Shown here one piece after another: positions 49,239 to 59,880 of a stretch of 64,000 nucleotides of DNA. Position numbers and translations under genes: made by a program. The notes beneath the pieces are model-generated. The model made no database searches. It was given only the letters and a program-made list of their open reading frames with translations, and was not told where the DNA came from. Position 1 is the first letter of the stretch; the number at the start of each line of letters is the position of its first letter. Source of the stretch: Rhodococcus sp. W8901. Its GTDB lineage: Bacteria; Actinomycetota; Actinomycetes; Mycobacteriales; Mycobacteriaceae. The DNA is taken from contig NZ_CP054690.1 of assembly GCF_013348805.1 (NCBI RefSeq), positions 4,402,001 to 4,466,000 on the forward strand, in the 5' to 3' direction.

Positions 49239-49805
49239 TCAGGCGGTGACCGTGTCTTCGTCCAGGCCGCACGCGCCACGCAGTTCCCGCGCGACCTCGC
49301 CCCACACCGTGGAGTAGGAGGCGATCCCGGGAGCGGCGATCCATTCGGCGTCTCCGGCCTGCGCCTTCTGCAACGCCTCGGCGAACAGATCCTGGTAGCG
49401 CGACAGACGCGGCACGAACGCGGACACGTCGTCGAACACGTCCTGCGCCTTCTTGTCGAGGGCAGCGAGCGAATCGAGGTCGGCGTCGCCGCCGGCAACG
49501 AGTTCGCGCAGCGGGCCGTCGAGCTCGAGGAAACGCTCGTGGATCTCGGCGATCGAGTCCTCGTCGATGGACACCCGCTCGGCGTCGAGCTGGTCGCCGA
49601 GCTCGGCCAGACCGGCATCGGTCAGCGTGAACGCGCCGTCACCGGTCTCCTCCGCCTTGCCCTGTGCGAGCAGCGCGTCACGCGCTGCCGCCGCGGACGC
49701 GGCGACGACGCCGAGCTGCGCGGCCAGGACGTCGGCCGTCACCTGCCCCTTCAACCGGATCGTCTGCAGCAGTGCCAGTTCGTCGACGTTGCCAGCGAAG
49801 GCCAT
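49239..49805 (-). CDS. Hypothetical protein with MarR-like winged-helix N-terminus
   Basis: A 188-residue acidic protein. Residues ~5-70 (ALLQTIRLKGQVTADVLAAQLGV, then ARDALLAQGKAEETGDGAFTLTDAGLAELG) read like a winged helix of the MarR or ArsR kind. The remainder is helical (IAEIHERFLELDGPLRELV, DVSAFVPRLSRYQDLFAEALQKA). I do not recognise a named family. It lies 38 bases downstream of eutC in the same direction and just before a terminator, so it probably belongs to the ethanolamine transcript, as a regulator or accessory factor. Confidence 0.75.
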   Translation of the reverse strand: MAFAGNVDELALLQTIRLKGQVTADVLAAQLGVVAASAAAARDALLAQGKAEETGDGAFTLTDAGLAELGDQLDAERVSIDEDSIAEIHERFLELDGPLRELVAGGDADLDSLAALDKKAQDVFDDVSAFVPRLSRYQDLFAEALQKAQAGDAEWIAAPGIASYSTVWGEVARELRGACGLDEDTVTA

Positions 49806-49843
49806 CGTGTTCTCCTCGTGTGTGCGATAAGTCCAGGAGAAAC

Positions 49844-50596
49844 CTACAACTCGAGGATGGTGGGCGGGGACGTCAGCGGGTCCGTACGCGAGGTGTCCTT
49901 GAGCGCGACGCCCGAACGTCCCAGTCGGTGCGCGCCGTCGACCAGCATCGACACCACCCGCGCCGCGTCCCGGTAGCCGAGGCCGTCGGGCGGGTGGATG
50001 TTGGACACACAGTTCCGGTCGGAGTCGGCGCGGCCGGGCCGGGGCCGGTGCGTGAGGTAGATCCCGAGGCTGTCGGCCACGGACAACCCGGGACGCTCGC
50101 CGATCACGACGATGAGGGTGCGCACGCCCAGCGCCTTCCCGATGTGGTCCCCGAGCGCGACGCGCGCGCCGGTCGCCACCACGGGCGGTGCGATGTGGTA
50201 CCGGTCGGACAAGGCCTCGGCCAGTGCCCCCAGCAGTGGCACGCCGTGGTCGGTGAGGGCATGTGGGGACAACCCGTCGGCGAGGACGACGCCGATGTCC
50301 GCGTCAGTCCGGGCCACCGGCTCGAGCGTCTCCGGCACGCGGCCCAGGTCGGGGCGACGCAGGTACTCGCCGCGGTCGCGTACGCGACTGCGCACGACGG
50401 CCGGTGCGCCGAGCCCGACTCCGGCGACCCCCGCGGCGAAGGCGTCGACGTCGAGCGGTTCGTGCACCGCGTCCCGGGCGGCGGCGTGTGCGACCCGGAA
50501 CTCGAGCACCCGGTCGGTGGGCAGCGAATCGCCGGCGCGGCCGAGGCCGATCCGCGCCTGGGTGCTGCGCCGCAGTTCGTCCCAGAAGTCCGTCAT
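49844..50596 (-). CDS. eutC: Ethanolamine ammonia-lyase small subunit
   Basis: A 250-residue EutC. It shows TQARIGLGRAGDSLPTDRVLEFRVAHAAARDAVHEPLD, RGEYLRRPDLGRVPE, DIGVVLADGLSPHALTDH, and IVVIGERPGLSVADSLGIYLTHRPRPGRADSDRNCVSNIH (named here by its ends: IGERPGLS and RNCVSNIHPPDGL). With EutB it forms the adenosylcobalamin enzyme that splits ethanolamine into acetaldehyde and ammonia. ATG at 50596 overlaps the eutB stop (ATGA). The longer open frame upstream is a shadow. Confidence 0.96.
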   Translation of the reverse strand: MTDFWDELRRSTQARIGLGRAGDSLPTDRVLEFRVAHAAARDAVHEPLDVDAFAAGVAGVGLGAPAVVRSRVRDRGEYLRRPDLGRVPETLEPVARTDADIGVVLADGLSPHALTDHGVPLLGALAEALSDRYHIAPPVVATGARVALGDHIGKALGVRTLIVVIGERPGLSVADSLGIYLTHRPRPGRADSDRNCVSNIHPPDGLGYRDAARVVSMLVDGAHRLGRSGVALKDTSRTDPLTSPPTILEL

Positions 50597-52005
50597 CGGC
50601 CGGTCACCAGTTCGCGTAGCGGCGACGAGTCCACGTCGGCGGGCAGGATCCGGCCGTCCGCGTCCGCCATGCCCAGGCGTTGCAGCCACGCCTCGAACTC
50701 GGGCGCCGGTCGCAGTCCGAGCACGCGCCGGACGTACAGCGCGTCGTGGAACGACAGGCTCTGATAGCCGAGCATCACGTCGTCGGCGCCGGGGACGGTG
50801 ATGACGAAGGCCGTCCCGGCGGCGCCGAGCAGGGTGAGCAGGGTGTCCATGTCGTCCTGATCGGCCTCGGCATGGTTGGTGTAGCAGACATCGACACCCA
50901 TCGGCAGACCCAGCAGCTTTCCGCAGAAGTGGTCCTCGAGTCCGGCCCGGACGATCTGCTTGCCGTCGTACAGGTACTCCGGCCCGATGAAGCCGACGAC
51001 GGTGTTCACCAGCAACGGCTCGAGATCGCGCGCGACGGCGTACGCGCGGGCCTCGAGCGTCTGCTGGTCGACGGGACGCCCGCCGGTCCCGAGATGGGCG
51101 CCCGCGGACAGGGCCGGGCCCTGACCGGTCTCGAGATACATGACGTTGTTGCCGACGGTGCCGCGGCCCAGGGCCCGCCCCGCCTCGTTCGCCTCCCGCA
51201 GCAGCGAGATGTTCACGCCGAAACCGGAATTGGCGCCCTCGGTTCCCGCCACCGACTGGAAGACGAGATCAACCGGCGCACCGGAGTTCACGAGGTCGAG
51301 CGTGGTCGTGACGTGCGAGAGCACGCACGACTGCGCCGGGATGTCGAAGCGCCGACGGATGTCGTCGAGCAGGTGCAGCAGGTCGAACGTCGCGTGCGGC
51401 GAATCGGTGGCCGGGTTGATGCCGATCACCGCATCCCCACAGCCCAGCAACAATCCGTCGAGCATCCCGGCCGCGATTCCGCGCGGATCGTCGGTGGGAT
51501 GGTTGGGCTGCAGTCGCGTCGCGAGAGTGCCCGGCCGCCCGATCGTGGTCCGGAAGCCGGACGTCACCGTGATCGCGCGTGCCACGGCGATCAGGTCCTG
51601 GTTCCGCATGATCTTGCTGACCGCGGCCACCATCTCCGGGGTCAGACCCCGCGAGACGGCGGCGAGGGTCGCGGCCGCGTCGGGTGTCGCGGTGGTCGCC
51701 AGCAACCAGTCCCGGAAGCCGCCGACCGTCAGGTGCGAGAGCGGGCCGAACGCGACCCGGTCGTGGGAGTCGACGATGAGGCGGGTCACCTCGTCGTCCT
51801 CGTACGGCACCACCAGGTCGTTCAGGAACGTCTCGAGCGGCAGGTCCGCGAGGAGCCACTGCGCGGCGGCACGCTCGGCATCGGATCCTGCTGCGCACCC
51901 GGCCAACTCGTCACCCGAACGTAGTGGGGTCGCCCTCGCCATGAGGTCGACCAGCCCGTCGAACGTGTGGGTGGTCCCGGAGATCTGCCGGCTGTATAGG
52001 GTCAC
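50593..52005 (-). CDS. eutB: Ethanolamine ammonia-lyase large subunit
   Basis: A 470-residue EutB, the normal length. SGDELAGCAAGSDAERAAAQWLLADL, VSKIMRNQDLIAVARAI, RLQPNHPTDDPRGIAAGMLDGLLLGCGDAVIGINP (with the substrate-site GDAVIGINP), CVLSHVTTTLDLV, FQSVAGTEGANSGFGV and MYLETGQGPALSAGAH are characteristic. GTG at 52005 follows GGAGGAGG and overlaps the DUF779 stop (GTGA). No microcompartment shell genes are near. The acetaldehyde is evidently handled by the two dehydrogenases encoded upstream. Confidence 0.96.
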   Translation of the reverse strand: MTLYSRQISGTTHTFDGLVDLMARATPLRSGDELAGCAAGSDAERAAAQWLLADLPLETFLNDLVVPYEDDEVTRLIVDSHDRVAFGPLSHLTVGGFRDWLLATTATPDAAATLAAVSRGLTPEMVAAVSKIMRNQDLIAVARAITVTSGFRTTIGRPGTLATRLQPNHPTDDPRGIAAGMLDGLLLGCGDAVIGINPATDSPHATFDLLHLLDDIRRRFDIPAQSCVLSHVTTTLDLVNSGAPVDLVFQSVAGTEGANSGFGVNISLLREANEAGRALGRGTVGNNVMYLETGQGPALSAGAHLGTGGRPVDQQTLEARAYAVARDLEPLLVNTVVGFIGPEYLYDGKQIVRAGLEDHFCGKLLGLPMGVDVCYTNHAEADQDDMDTLLTLLGAAGTAFVITVPGADDVMLGYQSLSFHDALYVRRVLGLRPAPEFEAWLQRLGMADADGRILPADVDSSPLRELVTGR

Positions 52006-52514
52006 CCGACCTCCTCCCCCGCCTTCGCGACGACGAGCGGCACCGGCGACGGACCGGGGCGGGCGCCCCGCTCCCAGTCGATTCCGAGGATCGGTGCCAC
52101 CCCCGCGAGGGCGGTGAGTTCGTCGGCGCCGAACACCCGGCCGCGGCTGAGCAGTCGCACCCCCTCGGGTGCTTCGAGGCTGAATCCGGCGCCGCGGCCG
52201 GGCACGACGTCGAGCACCAACTGTGTGTGTTTCCACGCGTCGAACTGGGGGCCGGAGATCCACACCGGGACCGCGTCGTCGTCCTCGGGGTCGGACGCCG
52301 ACGTCTCGCCGACACCGGCCCCCAGGTCGAGGACACCGAGCAGCACGTCGCGGTCGCCGACCACGAACTCCCCCAACGGGAAACACATCGGCGCCGATCC
52401 ATCGCAGCAGCCGCCGGACTGGTGCAGCATCAGCGGTCCGTGGACGTCGGCGAGGTGTCGCAGCAAGGCGGCCGCGGCCGCTGTCACGACCGCCCGGGCA
52501 GGCGCGGGACTCAC
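52002..52514 (-). CDS. DUF779-family protein
   Basis: A 170-residue protein with the family's cysteine-rich signature LMLHQSGGCCDGSAPMCFP near residue 35, followed by GEFVVGDRDVLLGVLDLG and VWISGPQFDAWKHTQLVLDVVPGRGAGFSLE. DUF779 genes commonly accompany acetaldehyde dehydrogenases of the exaC type, as here; the biochemical role is not established, and the clustered cysteines suggest metal binding or repair. GTG at 52514 overlaps the alcohol dehydrogenase stop by 4 bases, and its own stop overlaps the eutB start. Confidence 0.88.
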   Translation of the reverse strand: MSPAPARAVVTAAAAALLRHLADVHGPLMLHQSGGCCDGSAPMCFPLGEFVVGDRDVLLGVLDLGAGVGETSASDPEDDDAVPVWISGPQFDAWKHTQLVLDVVPGRGAGFSLEAPEGVRLLSRGRVFGADELTALAGVAPILGIDWERGARPGPSPVPLVVAKAGEEVG

Positions 52515-53536
52515 GCGAAGTCCAGGACGATGCGGCCGTCGACCATTCCGCGATCGAGTTCGTCGAAGATGTCGTTGATGTCTTCGAGCCGACGGGTGTG
52601 CACGGTGGGGTGGATCGACCCGCGAGCGTAGAAGTCGAGCGCCTCGGCCATGTCCTGGCGGGTACCGACGATCGACCCGCGCAGGGTGAGTCCTCCCAGG
52701 ACGGTGCCGAAGATCGGGGTCGGGAAGTCCCCGGGAGGCAGTCCCATGAACGTGATGGTGCCACCGCGTCGGGCCATGCCGATCGCCTGCCTGAACGCGG
52801 CCGGATTGACCGCGGTCACCAGCACCGCGTCGGTTCCGCCGGTGGCCTGCCGAACCCGCTCGACCGGGTCCTCCTCGAACGCGTTGACGAGCACCTCGGC
52901 GCCGTAGCGGGCCGCGAGCGCGAGCTTGGAATCGGCGACGTCGACCGCGGCGACCCGCAGCCCCATCGCCGTCGCGTACTGCACCGCGACATGGCCGAGC
53001 CCGCCGATGCCGGAGATCGTCACCCACTGACCCGGTATGACGTCACTGACCTTGAGCCCCTTGTAGACGGTGACCCCGGCGCACAGGACCGGAGCGACCT
53101 CGATGGGATCGGCGCCCGCCGGAACCCGTGCCGCGAAGCGGGAGTCGACCAGCATGTACTCCGCGAACGAACCGTCCACGGTGTAGCCGCCGTTGATCTG
53201 CTTCTCGCACAGCGTCTCCCAGCCGGTGCGGCAGTACCGGCACTCGAGGCACGACGACCACAGCCACGCGTTGCCGACAAGATCACCGACCGCGAGTTCG
53301 GTCGCGCCCTCCCCCAGTTCCACCACCTCGCCGTAGCCCTCGTGTCCCGGGATGAACGGCGGCTCCGGTTTGACCGGCCAATCGCCCTTGGCCGCGTGCA
53401 GATCCGTGTGACAGACACCGCTCGAGCGGACCTTCACGAGCGCCTGGTCGCGGCCGGGCCGCGGTATCGGCACCTCCTCGATGGACAGGGGCTTTCCGAA
53501 CTCGCGGACGACCGCGGCCTTCATCGTCTCGGTCAT
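52511..53536 (-). CDS. Zinc-dependent alcohol dehydrogenase (AdhP-like)
   Basis: A 341-residue medium-chain dehydrogenase. Catalytic-zinc residues lie in SGVCHTDLHAAKGDW and IPGHEGYGEVVELG, structural-zinc cysteines in SSCLECRYCRTGWETLCE, and the NAD fold in VTISGIGGLGHVAVQYATAMG followed by VAAVDVADSKL. This is the classical NAD-dependent AdhP type, unlike the nicotinoprotein at 40.8 kb. It would interconvert ethanol and acetaldehyde, or reduce surplus acetaldehyde from ethanolamine. ATG at 53536 has GGAGG upstream. It lies 85 bases after the aldehyde dehydrogenase gene. Confidence 0.93.
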   Translation of the reverse strand: MTETMKAAVVREFGKPLSIEEVPIPRPGRDQALVKVRSSGVCHTDLHAAKGDWPVKPEPPFIPGHEGYGEVVELGEGATELAVGDLVGNAWLWSSCLECRYCRTGWETLCEKQINGGYTVDGSFAEYMLVDSRFAARVPAGADPIEVAPVLCAGVTVYKGLKVSDVIPGQWVTISGIGGLGHVAVQYATAMGLRVAAVDVADSKLALAARYGAEVLVNAFEEDPVERVRQATGGTDAVLVTAVNPAAFRQAIGMARRGGTITFMGLPPGDFPTPIFGTVLGGLTLRGSIVGTRQDMAEALDFYARGSIHPTVHTRRLEDINDIFDELDRGMVDGRIVLDFA

Positions 53537-53621
53537 GAGAACCTCCGATGGTGTGGGGCGCGGCGCCCGCGCGGACAACACCTGCGGGCGACGCGCGCTG
53601 TGCTGTCGGATCGGAATCGGA

Positions 53622-55145
<1,524 letters not shown>

Positions 55146-55185
55146 CGAAGACTCCTGTCTGTGCTGTCACCTCCCCACGCCGGGG

Positions 55186-55201
55186 TGTGATATAGGACAC
55201 T
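55186..55201. promoter_or_regulatory. CRP/GlxR-like site upstream of the ethanolamine/acetaldehyde operon
   Basis: TGTGATATAGGACACT keeps TGTGA, the central TA and most of the right arm of TGTGANNTANNTCACA. It is 41 bases from the ATG at 55145 and nearly identical to the site before the fadD gene at 46979. Confidence 0.55.
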
Positions 55202-55402
55202 AGACACGTCGATGTTGCAACTGTGTCGGATCGAAGGTCACAACTGCGCGGCGGGCGACCCGAACAGGATCCGCGCCTGCCCCGCCGGCCCCCGGAATCG
55301 GGATGCCGGAAACCACGACGAATCCGGCAGTCCTCTGGCTAATGTGCGGATCGGGTGGAATACGTTTCACCGACCGAATCACGTGGTTCTGGAGGAATAC
55401 TG

Positions 55403-57031
55403 ATGCAGTTCAATCTGGCGGATGTCTTCGAAACGGTCGCGGCGGCAGTACCCGACCGCATCGCGCTCACGTACGAGGGCGAGCACCTGACGTACGCCGA
55501 GTTGGACGGCGAGGCGAACAGGACGGCCCAGCTACTCGCACACGCCGGAATCGAGCCGGGTGAGCACGTGTCGTTGTTCCTGAAGAACAGCATCGAGCAC
55601 GTCACATCGATCCTGGGCTTGATCAAGATCCGCGCCGTGCCGATCAACGTCAACTACCGGTACACGCCGGCCGAGCTCGAGTACATCTTCACAAACTCGG
55701 ACTCGGTCGCGGTGGTCGTCGAACTCCCCGAACATCAACGCGCGCTCGCCGAACTCCTCGGCGCCTGCCCGCAGGTGCGGACCGTGATCGTCGTCGGTGA
55801 GACCACCGACGAACTGCGCTCGGCGGCTGAGGCACGCTCGATCACCGTGGTGCCGTTCAGCGGTACGCGCGAGCTGCCGCCGACCGCGGAGTTCGGCCCG
55901 CGGAGCGGCGACGATCAGTACGTCCTCTACACGGGAGGCACCACCGGATACCCCAAGGGCGTCATGTGGCGACACGACGACTTCTTCCGCAAGCCACTGT
56001 CCGGCGGCAACCCCTACGGCGAAGAGAACCGGAAGGACCTTGCCGAGATCGCCTCTGCGGCAAAGGAGTTTCCCAGCCTCTCCTACCTGATCGCGGCACC
56101 CCTCATGCACGGCGCCGCACTGTACTCGCTGTTCACGTTCCTCACCCTCGGCGCACGGGTGGTACTCATGCGGGACTTCATCCCCCGCAAGGTGGTCGAG
56201 GCGGTCGAGAAGGAATCACTCCAGGTGATCCTCATCGTCGGCGACGGGATGGGCCTGCCCCTGGTCGACGAGATGGAACGCCGCAAGGGCGAGGTCGACT
56301 TGAGTTCGCTGTACTCGATCACGTCAGGCGGAGCGATCTGGTCCGTCAGCGTGCGGGAGCGGATGCTCGCGGTCAAACCCGAACTGCTCCTACGGGACAA
56401 CTTCGGGGCCTCCGAATCCGGAAACGACGGCGCGTTCACCGTCGACGAGAACGGCAACCTGCGCATGCCGCCGTCCCCCAACATGATCCTCGTCGACGAG
56501 CGACTCGAACAGATCCCGGCCGGGTCCGACCAGGTGGGGTACATCGCCCGCATCGGCAACGTCCCACTCGGCTACTACAACGACGAAGAGAAGACCGCAC
56601 GCACCTTCCCGACCCGCGCCGACGGCACCCGCATCTCGGTGCTGGGCGACATGGGCACGATCGAGGCGGACGGCACAATCGTCTTCCTCGGACGCGGGTC
56701 GCAGTGCATCAACACGGGCGGCGAGAAGGTCTTCGCGGAGGAGATCGAGGCCGCACTCCACGCACACCCCTCGGTCGCCGACGCCCTCGTCGTACCGGTG
56801 CCCGACGAGCGAATGGGCCAACGGGTCGCGGCCGTGATCGCGGTGTACCCCGACGCCGCGGAGCTGACGCTCGACGACGTCCAGGAGCACTGCCGCAAGA
56901 CGCTCGCCGGATACAAGGTCCCGCGCGCCATGGTGTCCGTCGACGAGGTCAAGCGGACCCCTGCGGGGAAGGCCGACTACCGGTGGGCCACCGCGATCGC
57001 GTCGTCGGAATCGATAGGGGCACAGGGCTAG
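55403..57031 (+). CDS. Acyl-CoA synthetase (FadD3/FadD19-like subgroup)
   Basis: A 542-residue AMP-forming ligase with YVLYTGGTTGYPKGVMWRHDD. The TGGTTGYPKGVMWRH form of the P-loop is characteristic of the actinobacterial ligases that include steroid-side-chain and ring enzymes. DNFGASESGNDG, LGDMGTIEADGTIVFLGRGSQCINTGGEKVFAEEIE and RTPAGKADYRW complete the domain set. The ATG at 55403 follows GGAGGAA. It runs rightward, alone among leftward genes, and shares the bases CTAG with the converging regulator gene, so both stop codons overlap. The substrate is not predictable by eye. Confidence 0.92.
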   Translation: MQFNLADVFETVAAAVPDRIALTYEGEHLTYAELDGEANRTAQLLAHAGIEPGEHVSLFLKNSIEHVTSILGLIKIRAVPINVNYRYTPAELEYIFTNSDSVAVVVELPEHQRALAELLGACPQVRTVIVVGETTDELRSAAEARSITVVPFSGTRELPPTAEFGPRSGDDQYVLYTGGTTGYPKGVMWRHDDFFRKPLSGGNPYGEENRKDLAEIASAAKEFPSLSYLIAAPLMHGAALYSLFTFLTLGARVVLMRDFIPRKVVEAVEKESLQVILIVGDGMGLPLVDEMERRKGEVDLSSLYSITSGGAIWSVSVRERMLAVKPELLLRDNFGASESGNDGAFTVDENGNLRMPPSPNMILVDERLEQIPAGSDQVGYIARIGNVPLGYYNDEEKTARTFPTRADGTRISVLGDMGTIEADGTIVFLGRGSQCINTGGEKVFAEEIEAALHAHPSVADALVVPVPDERMGQRVAAVIAVYPDAAELTLDDVQEHCRKTLAGYKVPRAMVSVDEVKRTPAGKADYRWATAIASSESIGAQG

Positions 57032-58347
57032 TAGCCCGCACCGAACCGTCGGTCGAGCATACGCAGGAGGGCCTCCACCTGCGTATGCTGCGGCGAGCCG
57101 TGATCGAGTGTGGACAGGTAGGCCACCCACGCGTCGCGGTCGTGACGACCGTGGATCGAACTGGTCCACGAGGCGAGCAGACGCGCATCACCACCACGCA
57201 GGACCGTCGCCTGCACGCGCATGCGCAGTTCCTCGCGGACGTCCTCGATGCCGGGCGCATCCGAGCCCGTCAACACCGGGCCGTCGTACAGGCGCAGCGC
57301 CGACTCGAGATCGCCACGATCGAGCATCGACCGCACGTCGCCGACGTCGGACTCGAGCGGCGCGAGCAGGCGGTACGGTCGTGAACCCAGCCGGTTGGCA
57401 CCGAAAACCTTACGTAGACGCGACATCTCGACCCGCACGGTGACCGAATCGAGTTCGGTCTCGTCGAGCAGCACCGCGAGATGATCCGCAGCGAGACCCT
57501 CGGGGTGTTCCGCGAGCAACAGCAGGATCTCCGCGTGCCGGCGCGACAGATCGTGCCGCTCACCGTCGAGGACCAAGGCCGGGCGCCCCGACCCGAGCAC
57601 CTCGAGGCGGGGCACCGACGTCGACGGCGGTCGCGGGGCCGCCAAGGCCTGCAACCGCATTTCCGCCTCGGCCGCCGCAACCGTGGCACGGACGAGGGCG
57701 AGCGCCTCCGGCACCGCCACCCGGGGTCCGCCGGTGATGTCGAGCGCCCCGATCACCCGCCCCGTCACCGGGTCGTGGATCGGGGCCGCCGAGCAACTCC
57801 ACTCGTGGCACGCGCGGTTGAAGTGTTCGGCCGCGTAGATCTGGACGACGTGGTCGAGCGCGAGTGCGGTGCCTGGCGCGTTGGTACCCACGCGTTCCTC
57901 GCTCCAGTCGGCACCCTCGACGAAGTTGATGCTCAGCGCGCGGTCCTTCGCCCACGAGTCGCCGTCGACCCACAGCAACCGGCCACGGGCGTCGCTGAGC
58001 GCGACGAGCAGACCGGTGTCCGCGGTGTCCTCGACCAGCAACTGTCGCACCACCGGACGGATCGCGGACAGCGGATGCGCGGCCCGGTGCTGCGCGAGTG
58101 CGGCACCGTCGAGTGCCACCGCGTCGTCGACGACGTCCGGACTCACTCCGCTTCCACGGCTACGCAGCCACGACTCGCGGACGACCGACCGGACGGCATC
58201 GGTTTCGGTTTCGGTTTCGGTTTCGGCGTCGACCGATTCAACAAACAGTTGATGCGCCGAGGACGTCCGTTCCGCGAGCACCGCGAAATCGTCGCCGGGG
58301 CGCAACGCAATCCACGGATTGCGTGGGCCGAACTCCTGACCTGTCAT
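57028..58347 (-). CDS. GAF-domain transcriptional regulator with C-terminal HTH
   Basis: A 439-residue protein. Residues ~90-240 form a GAF-type sensor with the same SEERVGTNAPGTALALDH and CSAAPIHDPVTGRVIGALDITG pattern as AcoR-family activators. Instead of an ATPase and Fis domain it ends in a winged-helix segment (DLSRRHAEILLLLAEHPEGLAADHLAVLLDETELDSVTVRVEMSRLRKVFG, by its ends). ATG at 58347 has GGAGGGAG upstream. Near residue 45 lies (Glu-Thr)x4, encoded by a hexamer repeat. It sits between the acetaldehyde/ethanolamine operon and the mycofactocin genes, and may control either. Confidence 0.87.
   Translation of the reverse strand: MTGQEFGPRNPWIALRPGDDFAVLAERTSSAHQLFVESVDAETETETETDAVRSVVRESWLRSRGSGVSPDVVDDAVALDGAALAQHRAAHPLSAIRPVVRQLLVEDTADTGLLVALSDARGRLLWVDGDSWAKDRALSINFVEGADWSEERVGTNAPGTALALDHVVQIYAAEHFNRACHEWSCSAAPIHDPVTGRVIGALDITGGPRVAVPEALALVRATVAAAEAEMRLQALAAPRPPSTSVPRLEVLGSGRPALVLDGERHDLSRRHAEILLLLAEHPEGLAADHLAVLLDETELDSVTVRVEMSRLRKVFGANRLGSRPYRLLAPLESDVGDVRSMLDRGDLESALRLYDGPVLTGSDAPGIEDVREELRMRVQATVLRGGDARLLASWTSSIHGRHDRDAWVAYLSTLDHGSPQHTQVEALLRMLDRRFGAGY
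58201..58224. repeat. Hexanucleotide microsatellite, 4 copies of GGTTTC
   Basis: Four exact tandem copies of GGTTTC lie within the regulator gene and encode (Glu-Thr)x4 on the minus strand. Because the unit is six bases, gain or loss of copies keeps the frame and changes only the length of a polar linker before the GAF domain. Confidence 0.9.
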
Positions 58348-58387
58348 CGACTCCCTCCATCAACACCAGACGCTACTGTAACGCCAC

Positions 58388-59878
58388 TCACATGAAGGTA
58401 TGGGCGCGTTCGGCAACCATGACGGCGGTGGCGTGCGGCCCGCGGCTCGGCACCGACGGCAGGATCGACGTATCGACGACGTACAAACCGTCGATTCCGT
58501 GGACGCGACACCGCTCGTCCACCACCGACGACTCCTCGTCGACGCCCATCCGGCAGCTCCCCGACAGGTGCAGCGACGTGCCGAGATGGTCGGCCAGCCA
58601 GTCGTCGGACGTCTCGATCCGCTCGGGTTCGAGCAGCCTGCTCATCGGCCCGGAGTGCATGAGGTCGGCGGCGTGGGCCACCCCCGATTGCAGCGCCTCC
58701 CGGTCCCGCTCCGATTCGAGATACCGGTACGACACGGTCGGCGCATCGCCGGGGTCGGCCGACACGAGGCGGATCTCGCCACGGCTGCGCGGCTTCATCA
58801 GCACCACTCCCAGACAGGGCTTACCGATTCCCGATCCGGGAATCAGATCACCGAATGCCGCCGTGTAGGGCCGCATTTCGATGTCCTCGGTGTTGAGCGT
58901 CACCTGCAGGACCGGAGTCCGCGTGGTTCGGGAGACCGGGCGCCGGTACCGGTACGGCAGCACCACCTCGGGATGGTCACTGAACTCCGAACCGACCGCC
59001 GGTAGATTCGCGACCACCGGAATTCCCAGCGTCGTCAGATGTTCCGCGTCGCCGATCCCGGACAGCATCAACAGGTGCGGCGTCGCGACGGCGCCGGCGG
59101 TGAGCACCACCGTCGACGCCCGAATCGTCCCCACGCGCCCGTCGGTGGTGACCTCGAGTCCCACTACCCGTGTACCGGAGAACAACACCCGGGTGACGGT
59201 GGTGTCGGATCGGACGGTGAGGTTCGGCCGGTCCAGATTCGGCAGCAGGTAGGCCGACGCCGGGCCCACCCTGACGCCGTCGCGGATGTTCAGCGGCACC
59301 GGGCCGATGCCGTGCGACCCGGGCGCGTTCTTGTCGGGGTCGTCAGGATGTCCCGCGGCGTGCGCGACGTCGGCGAACGCCGCGCTCACCGGATGCCAGC
59401 GATCGGCGGGCTCGCGACGCACCGGAATGGGGCCCGTCGTGCCGTGCCACGGACCGTCGAAGTCGGCGTCGGACTCGATCGTCCTGAAGTACGGCAGCAC
59501 GTGTTCGTACGACCACGACGCCGGCCAGTTCGCGAAGTCGTCCACCTGCGCCCGCACGAAGTACCCCCCGTTGACGGCGCCCGAACCGCCGAGCACGCGT
59601 CCACGCGCGATCCAGCCCGTGCGGCCTCTCGTCAACTCCACCGGGTACGGCCAGATCCAACGACTGTCGGGCCCCACCGGAAGCACACCCGCGTCGACGA
59701 GTTCGGGCGGGAACTCGGCGGGAATCCGATGGCCCGGACCGGATTCGACGAGCAGAATCCGACGGTCGGGGTCCTCGCTGAGCCGTCCGGCAACCACGCT
59801 TCCGCACGAACCGCCGCCGATCACGACGACATCCGCCGACGCTGGAATCTCCCGGATCTCCGGGCTGCCCCGGTCCAC
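58388..59878 (-). CDS. mftG: Mycofactocin-system GMC oxidoreductase
   Basis: A 496-residue glucose-methanol-choline flavoprotein. ADVVVIGGGSCGSVVAGRLSE is the FAD dinucleotide motif; GRVLGGSGAVNGGYFVRAQ, TVVLTAGAVATPHLLMLSGIG and SGSCRMGVDEESSVVDERCRVHGIDGLYVVDTSILP (by its ends) are GMC signatures; PSRGPHATAVMVAERA ends the protein. Its position directly behind mftF (2-base gap, GTG 59878) and its length identify the MftG subfamily, thought to re-oxidise reduced mycofactocin toward the respiratory chain. Confidence 0.9.
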   Translation of the reverse strand: MDRGSPEIREIPASADVVVIGGGSCGSVVAGRLSEDPDRRILLVESGPGHRIPAEFPPELVDAGVLPVGPDSRWIWPYPVELTRGRTGWIARGRVLGGSGAVNGGYFVRAQVDDFANWPASWSYEHVLPYFRTIESDADFDGPWHGTTGPIPVRREPADRWHPVSAAFADVAHAAGHPDDPDKNAPGSHGIGPVPLNIRDGVRVGPASAYLLPNLDRPNLTVRSDTTVTRVLFSGTRVVGLEVTTDGRVGTIRASTVVLTAGAVATPHLLMLSGIGDAEHLTTLGIPVVANLPAVGSEFSDHPEVVLPYRYRRPVSRTTRTPVLQVTLNTEDIEMRPYTAAFGDLIPGSGIGKPCLGVVLMKPRSRGEIRLVSADPGDAPTVSYRYLESERDREALQSGVAHAADLMHSGPMSRLLEPERIETSDDWLADHLGTSLHLSGSCRMGVDEESSVVDERCRVHGIDGLYVVDTSILPSVPSRGPHATAVMVAERAHTFM

Positions 59879-59880
59879 CG

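Noticed and set aside
50597-52764. Long N-terminal extensions of eutB and eutC
   Set aside because: The extra residues are shadows of neighbouring genes; GTG 52005 and ATG 50596 have ribosome sites and 4-base couplings.
55200-55382. A 60-codon leftward open frame between divergent genes
   Set aside because: No ribosome site, no recognisable product, and the region is better explained as a double promoter with a CRP-like site.
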